Shown here: one piece after another, positions 28,630 to 36,827 of the stretch
Numbering within the stretch: the stretch's first letter is position 1
Layout: every line of letters starts with the position of its first letter
From: Corynebacterium kalidii
GTDB taxonomy: Bacteria; Actinomycetota; Actinomycetes; Mycobacteriales; Mycobacteriaceae
Assembly: GCF_022869005.1 (NCBI RefSeq)
Contig: NZ_JALIEA010000013.1
Coordinates: 208,510-272,509 of the forward strand
Direction of reading: 5' to 3'
DNA length: 64,000 nucleotides
Made by a program: the position numbers and the translations under genes
The notes under the pieces: generated by a model
Seen by the model: the letters and a program-made list of their open reading frames with translations, nothing else
Told to the model about the DNA's origin: nothing
The model's database searches: none

Positions 28630-29034
28630 ATGACCGCATCACTCCGACACCCCGACACCAAGGCCAGCGTCGACGCCGGCACCGCCCCCCAGGTGCGCAG
28701 CGGTAGCGAGGGCGTCCTGCACCGGACGGCCGGCCAGGTGACCACCCGCGAGTCCTTCGCGAACCGCGGCGAATGGATCACCCAGGCGCACTGCCGCAAC
28801 ATCGACCCCGAGGAGCTGTTCGTCCGCGGCGCGGCCCAGCGCAAGGCCGTGGCCATCTGCCGCCACTGCCCGGTGGTGCTCCAGTGCCGTGCGGACGCAC
28901 TGGACAACGAGGTCGAGTTCGGCGTGTGGGGAGGCATGACCGAGCGTCAGCGCCGTGCCCTCCTGCGCAAGCACCCTGAGGTGGAGAGCTGGGCGGACTT
29001 CTTCGCCGGCCAGCTCGAGGCCACCCGGAACTGA
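28630..29034 (+). CDS. whcA: WhiB-family Fe-S regulator
   Basis: A 134-residue WhiB protein. The four Fe-S cysteines are present: Cys in QAHCRNIDPEELF, the CxxC in AICRHCPVV and the last in QCRADALDN; then the turn motif GVWGGMTERQRRALL. It carries a redox-sensitive [4Fe-4S] cluster and acts with sigma factor region 4. Position next to ponA corresponds to C. glutamicum whcA and M. tuberculosis whiB4, which repress oxidative stress genes. ATG 28630 has GGAAGG 7 bases upstream; an in-frame extension to 28321 is not supported. Confidence 0.93.
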   Translation: MTASLRHPDTKASVDAGTAPQVRSGSEGVLHRTAGQVTTRESFANRGEWITQAHCRNIDPEELFVRGAAQRKAVAICRHCPVVLQCRADALDNEVEFGVWGGMTERQRRALLRKHPEVESWADFFAGQLEATRN

Positions 29035-29061
29035 CCCTCCCCGGCGGTCCCGGCGCGTTTG

Positions 29062-29067
29062 TATACT
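29062..29067 (+). promoter_or_regulatory. -10 box of a probable leaderless transcript
   Basis: TATACT ends 7 bases before the ATG at 29075, so transcription should start at or next to the A of the start codon. No ribosome-binding site is present in the gap. Confidence 0.7.
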
Positions 29068-29074
29068 CGGCGGC

Positions 29075-29227
29075 ATGACTCAATGGGAATACGCCACCGT
29101 TCCGCTCCTGACCCACGCGACGAAGCAGATCCTGGACAACTGGGGTGAGGACGGCTGGGAACTCGTGTCCGTGCTCCCCGGCCCCACGGGGGAGCAGCAC
29201 GTCGCCTACCTGAAGCGGGAGAAGTAG
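29075..29227 (+). CDS. DUF4177-like small protein
   Basis: A 50-residue protein: MTQWEYATVPLLTHATKQIL, then a DUF4177-type ending with WGEDGWELVSVLPGP. M. tuberculosis has the same small gene (Rv3678A) between whiB4 and the RidA homologue. Function unknown. The gene seems leaderless (TATACT 7 bases upstream) and its stop TAG is directly followed by the ATG of the RidA gene, so they form an operon. Confidence 0.85.
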   Translation: MTQWEYATVPLLTHATKQILDNWGEDGWELVSVLPGPTGEQHVAYLKREK

Positions 29228-29713
29228 ATGGCCGACGCAGCCCGCCCCGTCTCAGCCTGCCTCGCGGAGCTGGGGATCACGCTTCCCCCCGTCGCGGCGC
29301 CCGTCGCCGCCTACGTCCCCGCGGTGAGGACCGGGGACCTGGTCTTCACCTCCGGTCAGCTGCCGTTCACCGACGGCGCTCTGCCAGCCACCGGCTCGGT
29401 CGGTGACACCGGTGAGGGGGCCGCCGTCTCCCCGGAGGACGCCGCCTCCTACGCCCGCACCGCCACTCTCAACGCCCTGGCCGCGATCGACGACCTGGTG
29501 GGCCTCGACAACGTCGCCCAGATCGTCAAGGTCGTCGGCTTCGTGGCGTCGGCCCCCGGTTTCGGCGGCCAGCCTGCCGTGGTCAACGGGGCCTCTGACC
29601 TGCTCGGCGAGATCTTCGGTGAGGACGGGGCACACGCGCGCAGCGCCGTCGGTGTCGCCGAACTGCCGTTGGGCAGCCCGGTCGAGGTCGAGCTGACCGT
29701 CCGGGTGGTGTGA
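29228..29713 (+). CDS. RidA-family protein (YjgF/UK114)
   Basis: A 161-residue RidA-like protein (subgroup with a longer N-terminus, as YjgH-type). Seen: VRTGDLVFTSGQLPFTDG, SPEDAASYARTATLNALAAI, NVAQIVKVVGFVASAPGF and HARSAVGVAELPLGSPVEVE, where the Arg that binds the carboxylate in deaminases is in HARSAVG. It may remove reactive enamine/imine products of PLP enzymes. Start immediately after the DUF4177 stop. Confidence 0.9.
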   Translation: MADAARPVSACLAELGITLPPVAAPVAAYVPAVRTGDLVFTSGQLPFTDGALPATGSVGDTGEGAAVSPEDAASYARTATLNALAAIDDLVGLDNVAQIVKVVGFVASAPGFGGQPAVVNGASDLLGEIFGEDGAHARSAVGVAELPLGSPVEVELTVRVV

Positions 29714-29767
29714 CACCGCGCCCGTCGGGGCACCCCCGTCGGGCCTGTCGTTTCCCGCCGGGCGACG

Positions 29768-29773
29768 TAGGAT
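29768..29773 (+). promoter_or_regulatory. -10 box of a probable leaderless transcript
   Basis: TAGGAT ends 7 bases before the ATG at 29781 of the MBL-fold hydrolase. No ribosome-binding site lies between. Confidence 0.55.
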
Positions 29774-29780
29774 CGGTGTC

Positions 29781-30605
29781 ATGGAGCATCCCGCGTACAG
29801 CCAGTTGCGTCCCGTCACCCCGTCCACCGGCGTGGTCCTGTGCGACAACCCCAGCTACCAGGCCCTGGAAGGCACGAACTCCTGGATCATCCGGGCACCG
29901 GGCGACACCGCGAGCGTGATCGTCGACCCGGGCCCGCAGGATGAAGGTCACCTCAACGTGCTGTGGAGGAAGGCCAGCGAGGGGGGTGCCGAGGTGGCGT
30001 TGATCCTCCTGACCCACCACCACCCCGACCACGCCGACGGTGCGGCCCGGCTGCGGCAACTGGTCGGCGCCCCTGTCCGTGCCTTCGACAAGCGGTACTG
30101 CCTTGGCGGAGAGCCTCTTGTCGACGGTGAGTTCCTGCACATCGACGGACTGACTCCCAGCATCGAGGTCCTGGCCACCCCGGGCCACACCGACGACTCC
30201 GTCTGTTTCGCCGTGCATACCGACGGTGGGGATACCGACGCCGACGTCGAGGGGATCCTGACCGGCGACACCATCGCCGGACGGCACACCACGATGATCT
30301 CCGAGACCACCGGCGACCTCGGTGACTACCTGGAGACCCTGCGGTTGCTCGCCCGTCGGGGGTCCGGGGTGCGGTTGCTGCCCGGGCATGGTCCGGACCG
30401 GGACGACACCGCCGAGCTGGCGGAGAAGTACCTGCAGCGCCGGGAGCACCGGCTCCGCCAGGTCACCGCGGCCCTGGAGAAGCTGGGGGAGGACGCCACG
30501 GTGGGGCAGATCGTCGACGAGATCTACATCGACGTCGACCCGGTGCTGCGGGACTCGGCGAAGCAGTCCACCCGCGTGGCGTTGCGGCACCTCGGCGCGT
30601 TGTAG
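29781..30605 (+). CDS. MBL-fold metallo-hydrolase
   Basis: A 274-residue metallo-beta-lactamase-fold enzyme. Metal ligands: THHHPDHADGA, ATPGHTDDSV, LTGDTI and LPGHGPDRDDT. The C-terminal ~60 residues (REHRLRQVTAALEKLGEDAT) form a winged-helix-like domain found in LACTB2-type proteins, which include RNases. The M. tuberculosis neighbour Rv3677c is the orthologue by position. Substrate uncertain: nuclease or thioester hydrolase. Confidence 0.88.
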   Translation: MEHPAYSQLRPVTPSTGVVLCDNPSYQALEGTNSWIIRAPGDTASVIVDPGPQDEGHLNVLWRKASEGGAEVALILLTHHHPDHADGAARLRQLVGAPVRAFDKRYCLGGEPLVDGEFLHIDGLTPSIEVLATPGHTDDSVCFAVHTDGGDTDADVEGILTGDTIAGRHTTMISETTGDLGDYLETLRLLARRGSGVRLLPGHGPDRDDTAELAEKYLQRREHRLRQVTAALEKLGEDATVGQIVDEIYIDVDPVLRDSAKQSTRVALRHLGAL

Positions 30606-30737
30606 CTGTTGTAGCTACAGCTTCGCGGGCACGGCTGGCGGGCCTGGGGGTCCGGGGTGCTCGGTAGCCCGGCCTGTTGGTGGTTCTGGACCCTGAAAAC
30701 CGACAACGGCGCGGGTAGTTGCCGCCGTTCCGCAAAG

Positions 30738-30757
30738 TAGGCAGACTGGGCTACCTA
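30738..30757. promoter_or_regulatory. Candidate TetR operator
   Basis: TAGGCAGACTGGGCTACCTA is an imperfect 20-bp palindrome (7 of 10 pairs) in the 195-bp gap before the TetR/DMT operon, 43 bp before the TetR start. Size and symmetry suit a TetR dimer pair. Assignment is by position. Confidence 0.5.
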
Positions 30758-30800
30758 GACGTGGCCACCCACCGAGACCCGAGGAGCCCGGAGAAGACCC

Positions 30801-31394
30801 ATGACGCACGACACCGCCCCTCGTCCCCGCCCGGCACGACAGCGGATCCTCGCCGCCGCCGACGAGCTGTTCTACTCACGGGGAGTACTCTCCACCGGCA
30901 TCGACGCGGTGACCGACCACGCCGACGTCGCCCGCAAGAGCCTCTACAACAACTTCGCCTCGAAGGACGACCTGGTCCACGCCTGGCTCGAACAACGCCA
31001 CCGCGACTGGCGCGGCTACTACGACGCCCGGGTGGCCGCGGCGCAGGGGGAGGGCTCCGTGGACGGGGCTGGCCTCGTCCTCGCCGTCTTCGACGCCTAC
31101 CTGGACCACGCCATGGCCGCGGGCGAGGGCTTCCGTGGTTGTGGCCTGCTCAACACCGCCGCGGGCTACCCGCCGGACTCCGCGGTCCGGCAGCTCGTCC
31201 GGAGGCAGAAACAGGAGGTCGAGGACCTCCTCGCGCTGGGCTCGCCGACCCATGCCGACATGCTGTCCCACCTGCTCGAAGGTGCGGTGACGCGCGCGGG
31301 CCTGGAGGGGTCGCCCGACCGTCTGCACCGCGCGCGGGAGCAGGCCGCCGTCATCCTCGGCGCCCGCACCGTCCCTGAGGGAGGGCAGGGGTGA
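30801..31394 (+). CDS. TetR-family regulator
   Basis: A 197-residue repressor. HTH at residues ~14-60: RQRILAAADELFYSRGVLST, then IDAVTDHADVARKSLYNNFA with the recognition helix. The C-terminal ligand domain contains EGFRGCGLLNTAAGYPPDSA, whose Cys could be redox- or electrophile-sensitive. It overlaps the downstream DMT gene by 4 bases. It and its partner are inserted between genes that are adjacent in M. tuberculosis, so this pair is an accessory insertion. Confidence 0.9.
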   Translation: MTHDTAPRPRPARQRILAAADELFYSRGVLSTGIDAVTDHADVARKSLYNNFASKDDLVHAWLEQRHRDWRGYYDARVAAAQGEGSVDGAGLVLAVFDAYLDHAMAAGEGFRGCGLLNTAAGYPPDSAVRQLVRRQKQEVEDLLALGSPTHADMLSHLLEGAVTRAGLEGSPDRLHRAREQAAVILGARTVPEGGQG

Positions 31395-32362
31395 ACGGGC
31401 GGTCGAACAGCCCCCTCGCCCTGGCCGCCATCGCCACGACGGCCGTGCTGTGGGGGACGACAGGCACCGCCGCCACGTTCTCTCCGGGTGTCGGCCCCCT
31501 GGCCGCCGGCGCCGCGGCCCTGGGTATCGGCGGGATCCTCCAGGCGGTCGTGGCCCTTCCCGAGCTGCGTCGCCGCTTCCGTGAGCTCCTCGGGCACCGG
31601 GGTCTGGTGGTGGCGGGTGCGGTGGCGGTGTTCACCTACCCACTCGCCTTCTACAGTTCGATGCACCTGGCCGGCGTGGCGGTCGGGACGGTGGTCTCGT
31701 TGGGGTCGGCACCGCTGTTCGCCGGGCTCATCGAGTGGATGACGACCGGGCGGGCCCCGTCCGCGCGCTGGTTCGCCTCGGTGGTCGTCGGGGTCGTCGG
31801 CGCGGTGCTGATATCCACGGCCACGGCGCCGACAGGTGCGGAGGGCCCGGGGTCGACGGTCCCCGGATTACTGCTGGGACTCCTCGCCGGGGCGTCCTAT
31901 GCCGTGTACTCCTGGGTGGCGTCGCGGTTGATGGGGGCCGGCGTCGGACGTGGCGCGGCGATGGGGTCGGTCTTCGGGCTGGGCGGTGTCCTGCTCTTGC
32001 CGGTCCTGGTGGTCACCGGGGCACCGATCCTGGATTCCGTGCAGAACGTGGCGGTCGCGGCGTACATGGCGTTGATCCCGATGTTCCTGGGCTACGTCCT
32101 CTTCGGGTACGGGCTCACCCGGCTGCGACCGTCCACGGCGACCACGGTGACACTCCTGGAGCCGGCGGTCGCCGCCGCGCTCGCGGTGTTCGTGGTCGGG
32201 GAGCAGCTCAGCGGTGCAGGCTGGACGGGTGTGGCGCTGATCGGTGGGTCGCTCGTCATCCTCGGGGCGCCGTCACCGATGCGTCGTGGTGGACGTGGTG
32301 GACGGCGCGGCGGACGAGACGACGCCGCACCGGGACCGGTGGGTCGCCCGTCCCGTCCGTGA
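31391..32362 (+). CDS. DMT-superfamily exporter (EamA)
   Basis: A 323-residue transporter with two EamA repeats and about ten helices: AAIATTAVLWGTTGTAATFS at the start, GVAVGTVVSLGSAPLFAGLI and FGYGLTRLRPSTATTVTLLE at the ends of the repeats, then an Arg/Gly-rich tail. GTG start in GTGA overlap with the TetR gene, its likely repressor. Probably exports a metabolite or drug. Confidence 0.88.
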   Translation: MNGRSNSPLALAAIATTAVLWGTTGTAATFSPGVGPLAAGAAALGIGGILQAVVALPELRRRFRELLGHRGLVVAGAVAVFTYPLAFYSSMHLAGVAVGTVVSLGSAPLFAGLIEWMTTGRAPSARWFASVVVGVVGAVLISTATAPTGAEGPGSTVPGLLLGLLAGASYAVYSWVASRLMGAGVGRGAAMGSVFGLGGVLLLPVLVVTGAPILDSVQNVAVAAYMALIPMFLGYVLFGYGLTRLRPSTATTVTLLEPAVAAALAVFVVGEQLSGAGWTGVALIGGSLVILGAPSPMRRGGRGGRRGGRDDAAPGPVGRPSRP

Positions 32363-32389
32363 CACGGAGCCTCCGTCGGCGGTGCGGCG

Positions 32390-33073
32390 TCAGCGGGCGC
32401 GCTTGGCCAGCCGCTCGGTGTCGGAGATCAGCACGGACTTGCCTTCCAGGCGGATCCACCCGCGGTGGGCGAACTCGGCCAGTGCCTTGTTCACGGTCTC
32501 CCGGGACGCGCCGACGAGCTGGGCGATCTCCTCCTGGGTCAGGTCGTGGTGGACACGCAGCGCGCCGCCCTCCTGGACGCCGAAGCGGTTCGCCAGCTGG
32601 AGCAGGGCCTTGGCCACACGGCCGGGCACGTCGGTGAAGATCAGGTCGGCCAGGGTGTTGTTCGTCCGGCGCAGACGACGGGCGAGCACGCGCAGCAGCT
32701 GTTCGGAGATCTCGGGGTGGGCGGAGATCCAGTCGTGCAGCATCTGGGAGTCCATCGTCGCCGCGGTCACCTCGGTGACGCAGACGGCCGCGGACGTGCG
32801 GGGGCCCGGGTCGAAGATGGACAGCTCACCGAACATGTCGGAGGGGCCCATGATCGTCAGCAGGTTCTCCCGACCGTCCGGCGCGTGCCTCGCCAGCTTC
32901 ACTTTGCCGTTGATGATGATGTAGAGCCGGTCCCCCGGTTCACCCTCGTCGAAGATGGTCGTGCCGCGCGGGAACGTCACCGACTCCAACTGCTCGATGA
33001 GTGCGTTGACCGCGGTGGTCTCGACACCCTGGAAAATTCCGGCGCGAGACAGGATCTCAGGTACTTCACCCAT
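32390..33073 (-). CDS. glxR: cAMP-responsive global regulator GlxR
   Basis: A 227-residue CRP/FNR regulator. The cyclic-nucleotide domain has [20 protein letters not shown] and [17 protein letters not shown] (phosphate-binding cassette with Arg-Thr/Ser); the HTH is [20 protein letters not shown]. The [16 protein letters not shown] start matches C. glutamicum GlxR; a longer frame (start 33172) is not conserved. It controls carbon, respiration and cell-wall genes across the genome with cAMP made by the cyclase at 54989-56515. Convergent with the DMT gene and divergent from nth. Confidence 0.96.
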   Translation of the reverse strand: MGEVPEILSRAGIFQGVETTAVNALIEQLESVTFPRGTTIFDEGEPGDRLYIIINGKVKLARHAPDGRENLLTIMGPSDMFGELSIFDPGPRTSAAVCVTEVTAATMDSQMLHDWISAHPEISEQLLRVLARRLRRTNNTLADLIFTDVPGRVAKALLQLANRFGVQEGGALRVHHDLTQEEIAQLVGASRETVNKALAEFAHRGWIRLEGKSVLISDTERLAKRAR

Positions 33074-33238
33074 TGCTCGTCTGACTCCTGGTCTTGGTAC
33101 GGTTGGTCTGCTGTTCGGTGGCAGGTCGGCGGTGCTGGCGATGCCCCTGGCCGTCGGTGACGGGTTGGTCACACCGGCCCCCGAAAAGGGTCACTCCACA
33201 CAATACAGCGTAGGGGGTGTGTTCTGTGGAACGCGGGT

Positions 33239-33244
33239 TAGACT
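33239..33244 (+). promoter_or_regulatory. -10 box upstream of nth
   Basis: TAGACT within GGTTAGACTGGCTGC, 9 bases before the nth ATG; start of transcription would fall at or within 3 bases of the start codon. The same TAGACTGG string precedes two other genes in the window. Confidence 0.5.
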
Positions 33245-33253
33245 GGCTGCACC

Positions 33254-33952
33254 ATGGTCGCCACTTCACCCTCACGTCCCGCCGTCAACGCCCCGTCCGT
33301 TGCGAGTCCGTTGGCGCTGACCCGCCGCACCCGGAAGGTCAACCGGACCCTGGCCCGGGAATACCCGGACGCGCACTGCGAGCTGGACTACACCACACCG
33401 TTGGAACTGCTCGTCGCGACGGTATTGTCCGCCCAGTGCACCGACAAACGCGTCAACCAGGTCACCCCGGCACTGTTCCGGGAGTTCCCGGACGCCGCGT
33501 CCTACGCCGGTGCCGACCGGGAGCACCTGGAGGAGCTCATCCGTCCGACGGGTTTCTTCCGCAACAAGGCCACCAGTCTGATCGGACTCGGCGCCGCCCT
33601 GTGTGAGGAGCACGGCGGCGAGGTCCCCGGGTCGATGGAGGAGCTCGTCGCCCTGCCCGGGGTGGGGCGTAAGACGGCCAACGTGGTGCTCGGCAACGCC
33701 TTCGGGGTGCCCGGGTTCCCCGTCGACACGCACGTCGGACGGGTGCTGCGTCGGCTCGGCCTGACGACGCAGACCGACGCCGTCGCCGTGGAACGGGAGA
33801 TCACCGCGCGGGTGGAGAAGGCGGAGTGGACGATGTTCTCGCACCGGCTGCTCTTCCACGGCCGGCGGGTCTGCCACGCGCGGCGTCCCGACTGCGCCGG
33901 ATGCGTCCTCGCGGCCGGGTGCCCGTCGGCCGAGGTGGGGGCCGCGCCGTGA
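33254..33952 (+). CDS. nth: Endonuclease III
   Basis: A 232-residue DNA glycosylase/AP lyase for oxidised pyrimidines. HhH motif [14 protein letters not shown] with catalytic Lys, catalytic Asp in [15 protein letters not shown], substrate loop [15 protein letters not shown]. The [4Fe-4S] ligands C-x6-C-x2-C-x5-C are in [18 protein letters not shown]. The next gene starts in its stop codon (GTGA). Confidence 0.96.
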   Translation: MVATSPSRPAVNAPSVASPLALTRRTRKVNRTLAREYPDAHCELDYTTPLELLVATVLSAQCTDKRVNQVTPALFREFPDAASYAGADREHLEELIRPTGFFRNKATSLIGLGAALCEEHGGEVPGSMEELVALPGVGRKTANVVLGNAFGVPGFPVDTHVGRVLRRLGLTTQTDAVAVEREITARVEKAEWTMFSHRLLFHGRRVCHARRPDCAGCVLAAGCPSAEVGAAP

Positions 33953-34686
33953 CCGGGGTGCAGGAGCCGGAGGATTCCGGCTCGCGGCTGCGTGCCGTAC
34001 TGCTGGTCGTGGTGGTCGTTGTCGGACTCGCCGTCGCGGCGGTGCCGATGGTCATCTCGTTGACCGGGGGAGGGGACGACGCGTCCTCCCCGTCCGCCGC
34101 GCCGTCCGCCCTGCCCGGGGACCCCGCTGCGTCGGGCGGCACCGGTGTGCCGACGCCCGACCGGACCGCGGCCCCGGACCCGGCCGGGACGTCCTACGAC
34201 GTCGCCGGCGGTCAGCGTATCGCCTGCCCCACGCCGCAGGAGGGGGCAGTGGTGGCGCCGGACGCCGAGCTCGGCGACGTCGTCCTGCCGTGTCTGACCG
34301 ACGGCGGCGCGGAGTCGGAGGCCACGGTGGCAGAACTGACCGCGGGGCGTCCCACCCTGGTGAACGTCTGGGCGTGGTGGTGCGGTCCGTGCCGTCAGGA
34401 GCTGCCGGTGCTCCAGGAGGTCGCCGAGAAACACCCGGAGTGGAACATCGTCGGTGTGCACACCAACGAGCGCGGCCAGGCCGGGGTGGACCTGCTGGCG
34501 GACCTGGACGTGCGCTTCGCCAGCTTCCAGGACTCCACCGGTGCCGTCGCCGCCGCCGCGTCGCTGCCGGCGGTCGTCCCGCTGTCGGTGGTCTACGGGC
34601 CCGACGGCTCGCGTGTGGCCATGCACCCCGGCGAGTTGACGTCGGTGGAACAGGTGGAGGAGCTCATGGCGCCTCTGGGCACGTAG
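33949..34686 (+). CDS. Membrane-anchored TlpA/ResA-like thiol-disulfide oxidoreductase
   Basis: A 245-residue extracytoplasmic thioredoxin-fold protein. Short cytoplasmic N-terminus, membrane anchor [20 protein letters not shown], a Pro/Ala/Ser-rich spacer, then a TlpA domain with [15 protein letters not shown] (CxxC: Cys-Gly-Pro-Cys) and the cis-Pro region [17 protein letters not shown] second Cys pair (IACPTP, VLPCLTD) precedes the domain. Orthologous by position to Rv3673c. Likely reduces or oxidises exported Cys proteins. GTG start overlapping nth. Confidence 0.9.
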   Translation: MTGVQEPEDSGSRLRAVLLVVVVVVGLAVAAVPMVISLTGGGDDASSPSAAPSALPGDPAASGGTGVPTPDRTAAPDPAGTSYDVAGGQRIACPTPQEGAVVAPDAELGDVVLPCLTDGGAESEATVAELTAGRPTLVNVWAWWCGPCRQELPVLQEVAEKHPEWNIVGVHTNERGQAGVDLLADLDVRFASFQDSTGAVAAAASLPAVVPLSVVYGPDGSRVAMHPGELTSVEQVEELMAPLGT

Positions 34687-34698
34687 GATGGGGAACCC

Positions 34699-35613
34699 AT
34701 GAGCCTTTCCACCGATCGCCCCGACCGGGCCCACTCGCTGGAGGACTGGCTGGCGGCCGCGCAGGCCCAGCCGGACCTGCCCTCCGACGCGCCCGCATGG
34801 GTCCGTGACCTCGTCGGCCTTGTCGCCGCCGTCCGCGGGGTCACGGGGGAGGACGCCGGGTCGACCATCTTCAGCGAACCGTCGCGGACGGTCCCGGAGG
34901 CAGGTCCGGACGGCACGCCACCGCGCTACTCCGCCGTGCTGGTGCTCCTCGGTGAGGACGGTGCTGCCGGTGCTGCCGGTGCTGCCGGGGCTGCGGGGAA
35001 GACCGTGCTGCTGACCCACCGCAACCCCCGCATGCGGACCCACTCCGGGCAGATCGCCTTCCCCGGTGGGCGTCGTGAGGCGCAGGACGCCGGCCCGGTC
35101 GAGACCGCCCTGCGCGAGGCGGTCGAGGAGACCGCCCTCGACCCGGCCTCGGTGGTGCCGGTCAGCGTGATGGAACCCCTCTACATCGACCGGACGAACC
35201 ACGCGGTCGTCCCCGTCCTCGCCTGGTGGCGCACACCAGGGCCGGTGCGTCCCGCGACGGAGGAGACCGACTGGGTCTGCGCCTACCCCGTGGCGCGCCT
35301 GGCGGAACCGTCGTCCCGCAGCCGGATCGGTGTCCTCGGCTGGCACGGCCCCGCGTTCGACGTCGAGGGCTACCTGCTGTGGGGCTTCACCGGCGGAGTG
35401 GTCGACGCCCTGCTGCGGATCGCCGGATGGGACGAGGTCTGGGAGGAACCCTGGACCGACGGTGAACCTGCGGCGGTGCAGGACCTCTTCGCCGCCCTGG
35501 AGGGGTCGCGCAACGGCGAGAACCTGGTACCGGCGGTCTTCGGTGAGACGGGCCAGGGCGACGGCCAGGATGACGGCCAGGACGAGCACGACGACGGGGA
35601 GGCGCCACGGTGA
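34699..35613 (+). CDS. NUDIX hydrolase (CoA-pyrophosphatase type)
   Basis: A 304-residue NUDIX protein. The box FPGGRREAQDAGPVETALRE plus AVEETAL follows the NudL/YeaB form that cleaves CoA to acyl-phosphopantetheine and 3',5'-ADP; the preceding LLTHRNPRMRTHSGQIAFPG is the UPF0035 signature. A short Gly/Ala repeat (GAAGAAGAAGAAG) lies in the loop before it. A C-terminal acidic tail (DGQDDGQDEHDDGE) is variable. Ends in GTGA overlap with marP. Rv3672c orthologue by position. Confidence 0.9.
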   Translation: MSLSTDRPDRAHSLEDWLAAAQAQPDLPSDAPAWVRDLVGLVAAVRGVTGEDAGSTIFSEPSRTVPEAGPDGTPPRYSAVLVLLGEDGAAGAAGAAGAAGKTVLLTHRNPRMRTHSGQIAFPGGRREAQDAGPVETALREAVEETALDPASVVPVSVMEPLYIDRTNHAVVPVLAWWRTPGPVRPATEETDWVCAYPVARLAEPSSRSRIGVLGWHGPAFDVEGYLLWGFTGGVVDALLRIAGWDEVWEEPWTDGEPAAVQDLFAALEGSRNGENLVPAVFGETGQGDGQDDGQDEHDDGEAPR

Positions 35614-36806
35614 GCGGGTCGGTCATCGTCGATGTCGCACTGGTCGTCATCGCCCTGTTCGCCCTGGTGTCCGGGTGGCGTCAGGGCGGTTTCTCCGCCC
35701 TGCTTTCCCTGCTCGGCGTCCTCGGTGGCGGTGTGCTGGGTCTGCGGGCCCTGCCGTGGGTGATGGGCCACCTCGAGGGGGACACCCAGCGGTTCCTCGC
35801 CGCGCTCGCGGTCCTCGCCGGCTCGGTGGTGGTGGGGTACACCGTGGGGTCGATCATCGGCGGACGCCTGCGTGACCTGATCCGGACCCGCACCGCCCTG
35901 CGCGCCGACTCCGTGGTGGGCGCCATGGTGCAGGTCGTGACGACGGTGGTCGTGGTGTGGCTGATCGTCGTGCCCGTGGCCGGGAACAACTCCGGCCAAC
36001 TGGGGTCGTCGGTGCGTGGCTCCTCGATCCTCTCCGGCGTCAGCGACGTCGCCCCCTCCTGGCTGGAGGCGCTGCCGCAGCAGACCGCGTCGTTCTTCAG
36101 CGACTCCGGGTTCCCGGTCATCACCGACCCCTTCGACGACGTCCCCAGCGCCGAGGTCGAGCCGCCGGACACCGCACTGTCGGACAACCCCGTCGTCGCC
36201 CAGACGCGGCCGTCGCTGGTGCGTGTGCTCGGCGAGGCGGAGCAGTGCAGCAGGATCCTGCAGGGCTCCGGCTTCGCCGTGGCGCCCGACCTGGTGATGA
36301 CCAACGCCCACGTCGTCGCCGGGACCGGACGGGTGGCACTGGAGACCGTGGACGGCGACGCCCAGGGTGAGGTCGTCTACTACAACCCCTCGCAGGACAT
36401 CGCCCTGATCCGCACGACCGACGGGACGACGCTGCCGCCGCTGGAGTGGGCGGACACCCCCGCCGCGCAGAACGACGACGCCATCGTCATGGGGTTCCCG
36501 CTCGGCGGGCCGTTCCAGGCCACGCCTGCCCGTATCCGTGAGATGTTCACGGTCTCCGGGCCGGACATCTACGCGGACACGCGGGTGGAGCGGGAGGCCT
36601 ACACCCTGCGGGGGACGGTCGTACAGGGTAACTCGGGCGGCCCGTTGCTCGACACCGACGGCCGGGTCCTGGGCCTGGTCTTCGGCGCCGCGGTCGGGGA
36701 CTCGGACACCGGGTACGCCCTGACCAGGAACGAGGTGCTGTCGCAGGTGGGGGACACCGGCGCCTACCGCACACCCGTGGACACCCGGAGCTGCGTGGTC
36801 AGCTGA
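35610..36806 (+). CDS. marP: Membrane serine protease MarP
   Basis: A 398-residue protein: a CvpA-like N-terminal region with four membrane helices (residues ~5-130), then an extracytoplasmic chymotrypsin-like protease. Catalytic triad: His in VMTNAHVVAGTG, Asp in NPSQDIALIR, Ser in VQGNSGGPLLD. Two cysteines (EQCSRI near 213 and the C-terminal RSCVVS) fit the disulfide known in M. tuberculosis MarP (Rv3671c), a protease needed for acid and oxidative resistance through peptidoglycan hydrolase processing. Coupled to the NUDIX gene. Confidence 0.94.
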   Translation: MSGSVIVDVALVVIALFALVSGWRQGGFSALLSLLGVLGGGVLGLRALPWVMGHLEGDTQRFLAALAVLAGSVVVGYTVGSIIGGRLRDLIRTRTALRADSVVGAMVQVVTTVVVVWLIVVPVAGNNSGQLGSSVRGSSILSGVSDVAPSWLEALPQQTASFFSDSGFPVITDPFDDVPSAEVEPPDTALSDNPVVAQTRPSLVRVLGEAEQCSRILQGSGFAVAPDLVMTNAHVVAGTGRVALETVDGDAQGEVVYYNPSQDIALIRTTDGTTLPPLEWADTPAAQNDDAIVMGFPLGGPFQATPARIREMFTVSGPDIYADTRVEREAYTLRGTVVQGNSGGPLLDTDGRVLGLVFGAAVGDSDTGYALTRNEVLSQVGDTGAYRTPVDTRSCVVS

Positions 36807-36827
36807 CCTCGCGGCGGTGCGGGGGAT

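Noticed and set aside
33174..33253. GlxR autoregulatory site in the glxR/nth region
   Set aside because: TGTGACC...GTCACC near 33150-33175 has 8 instead of 6 bases between half-sites, and no other match was found.
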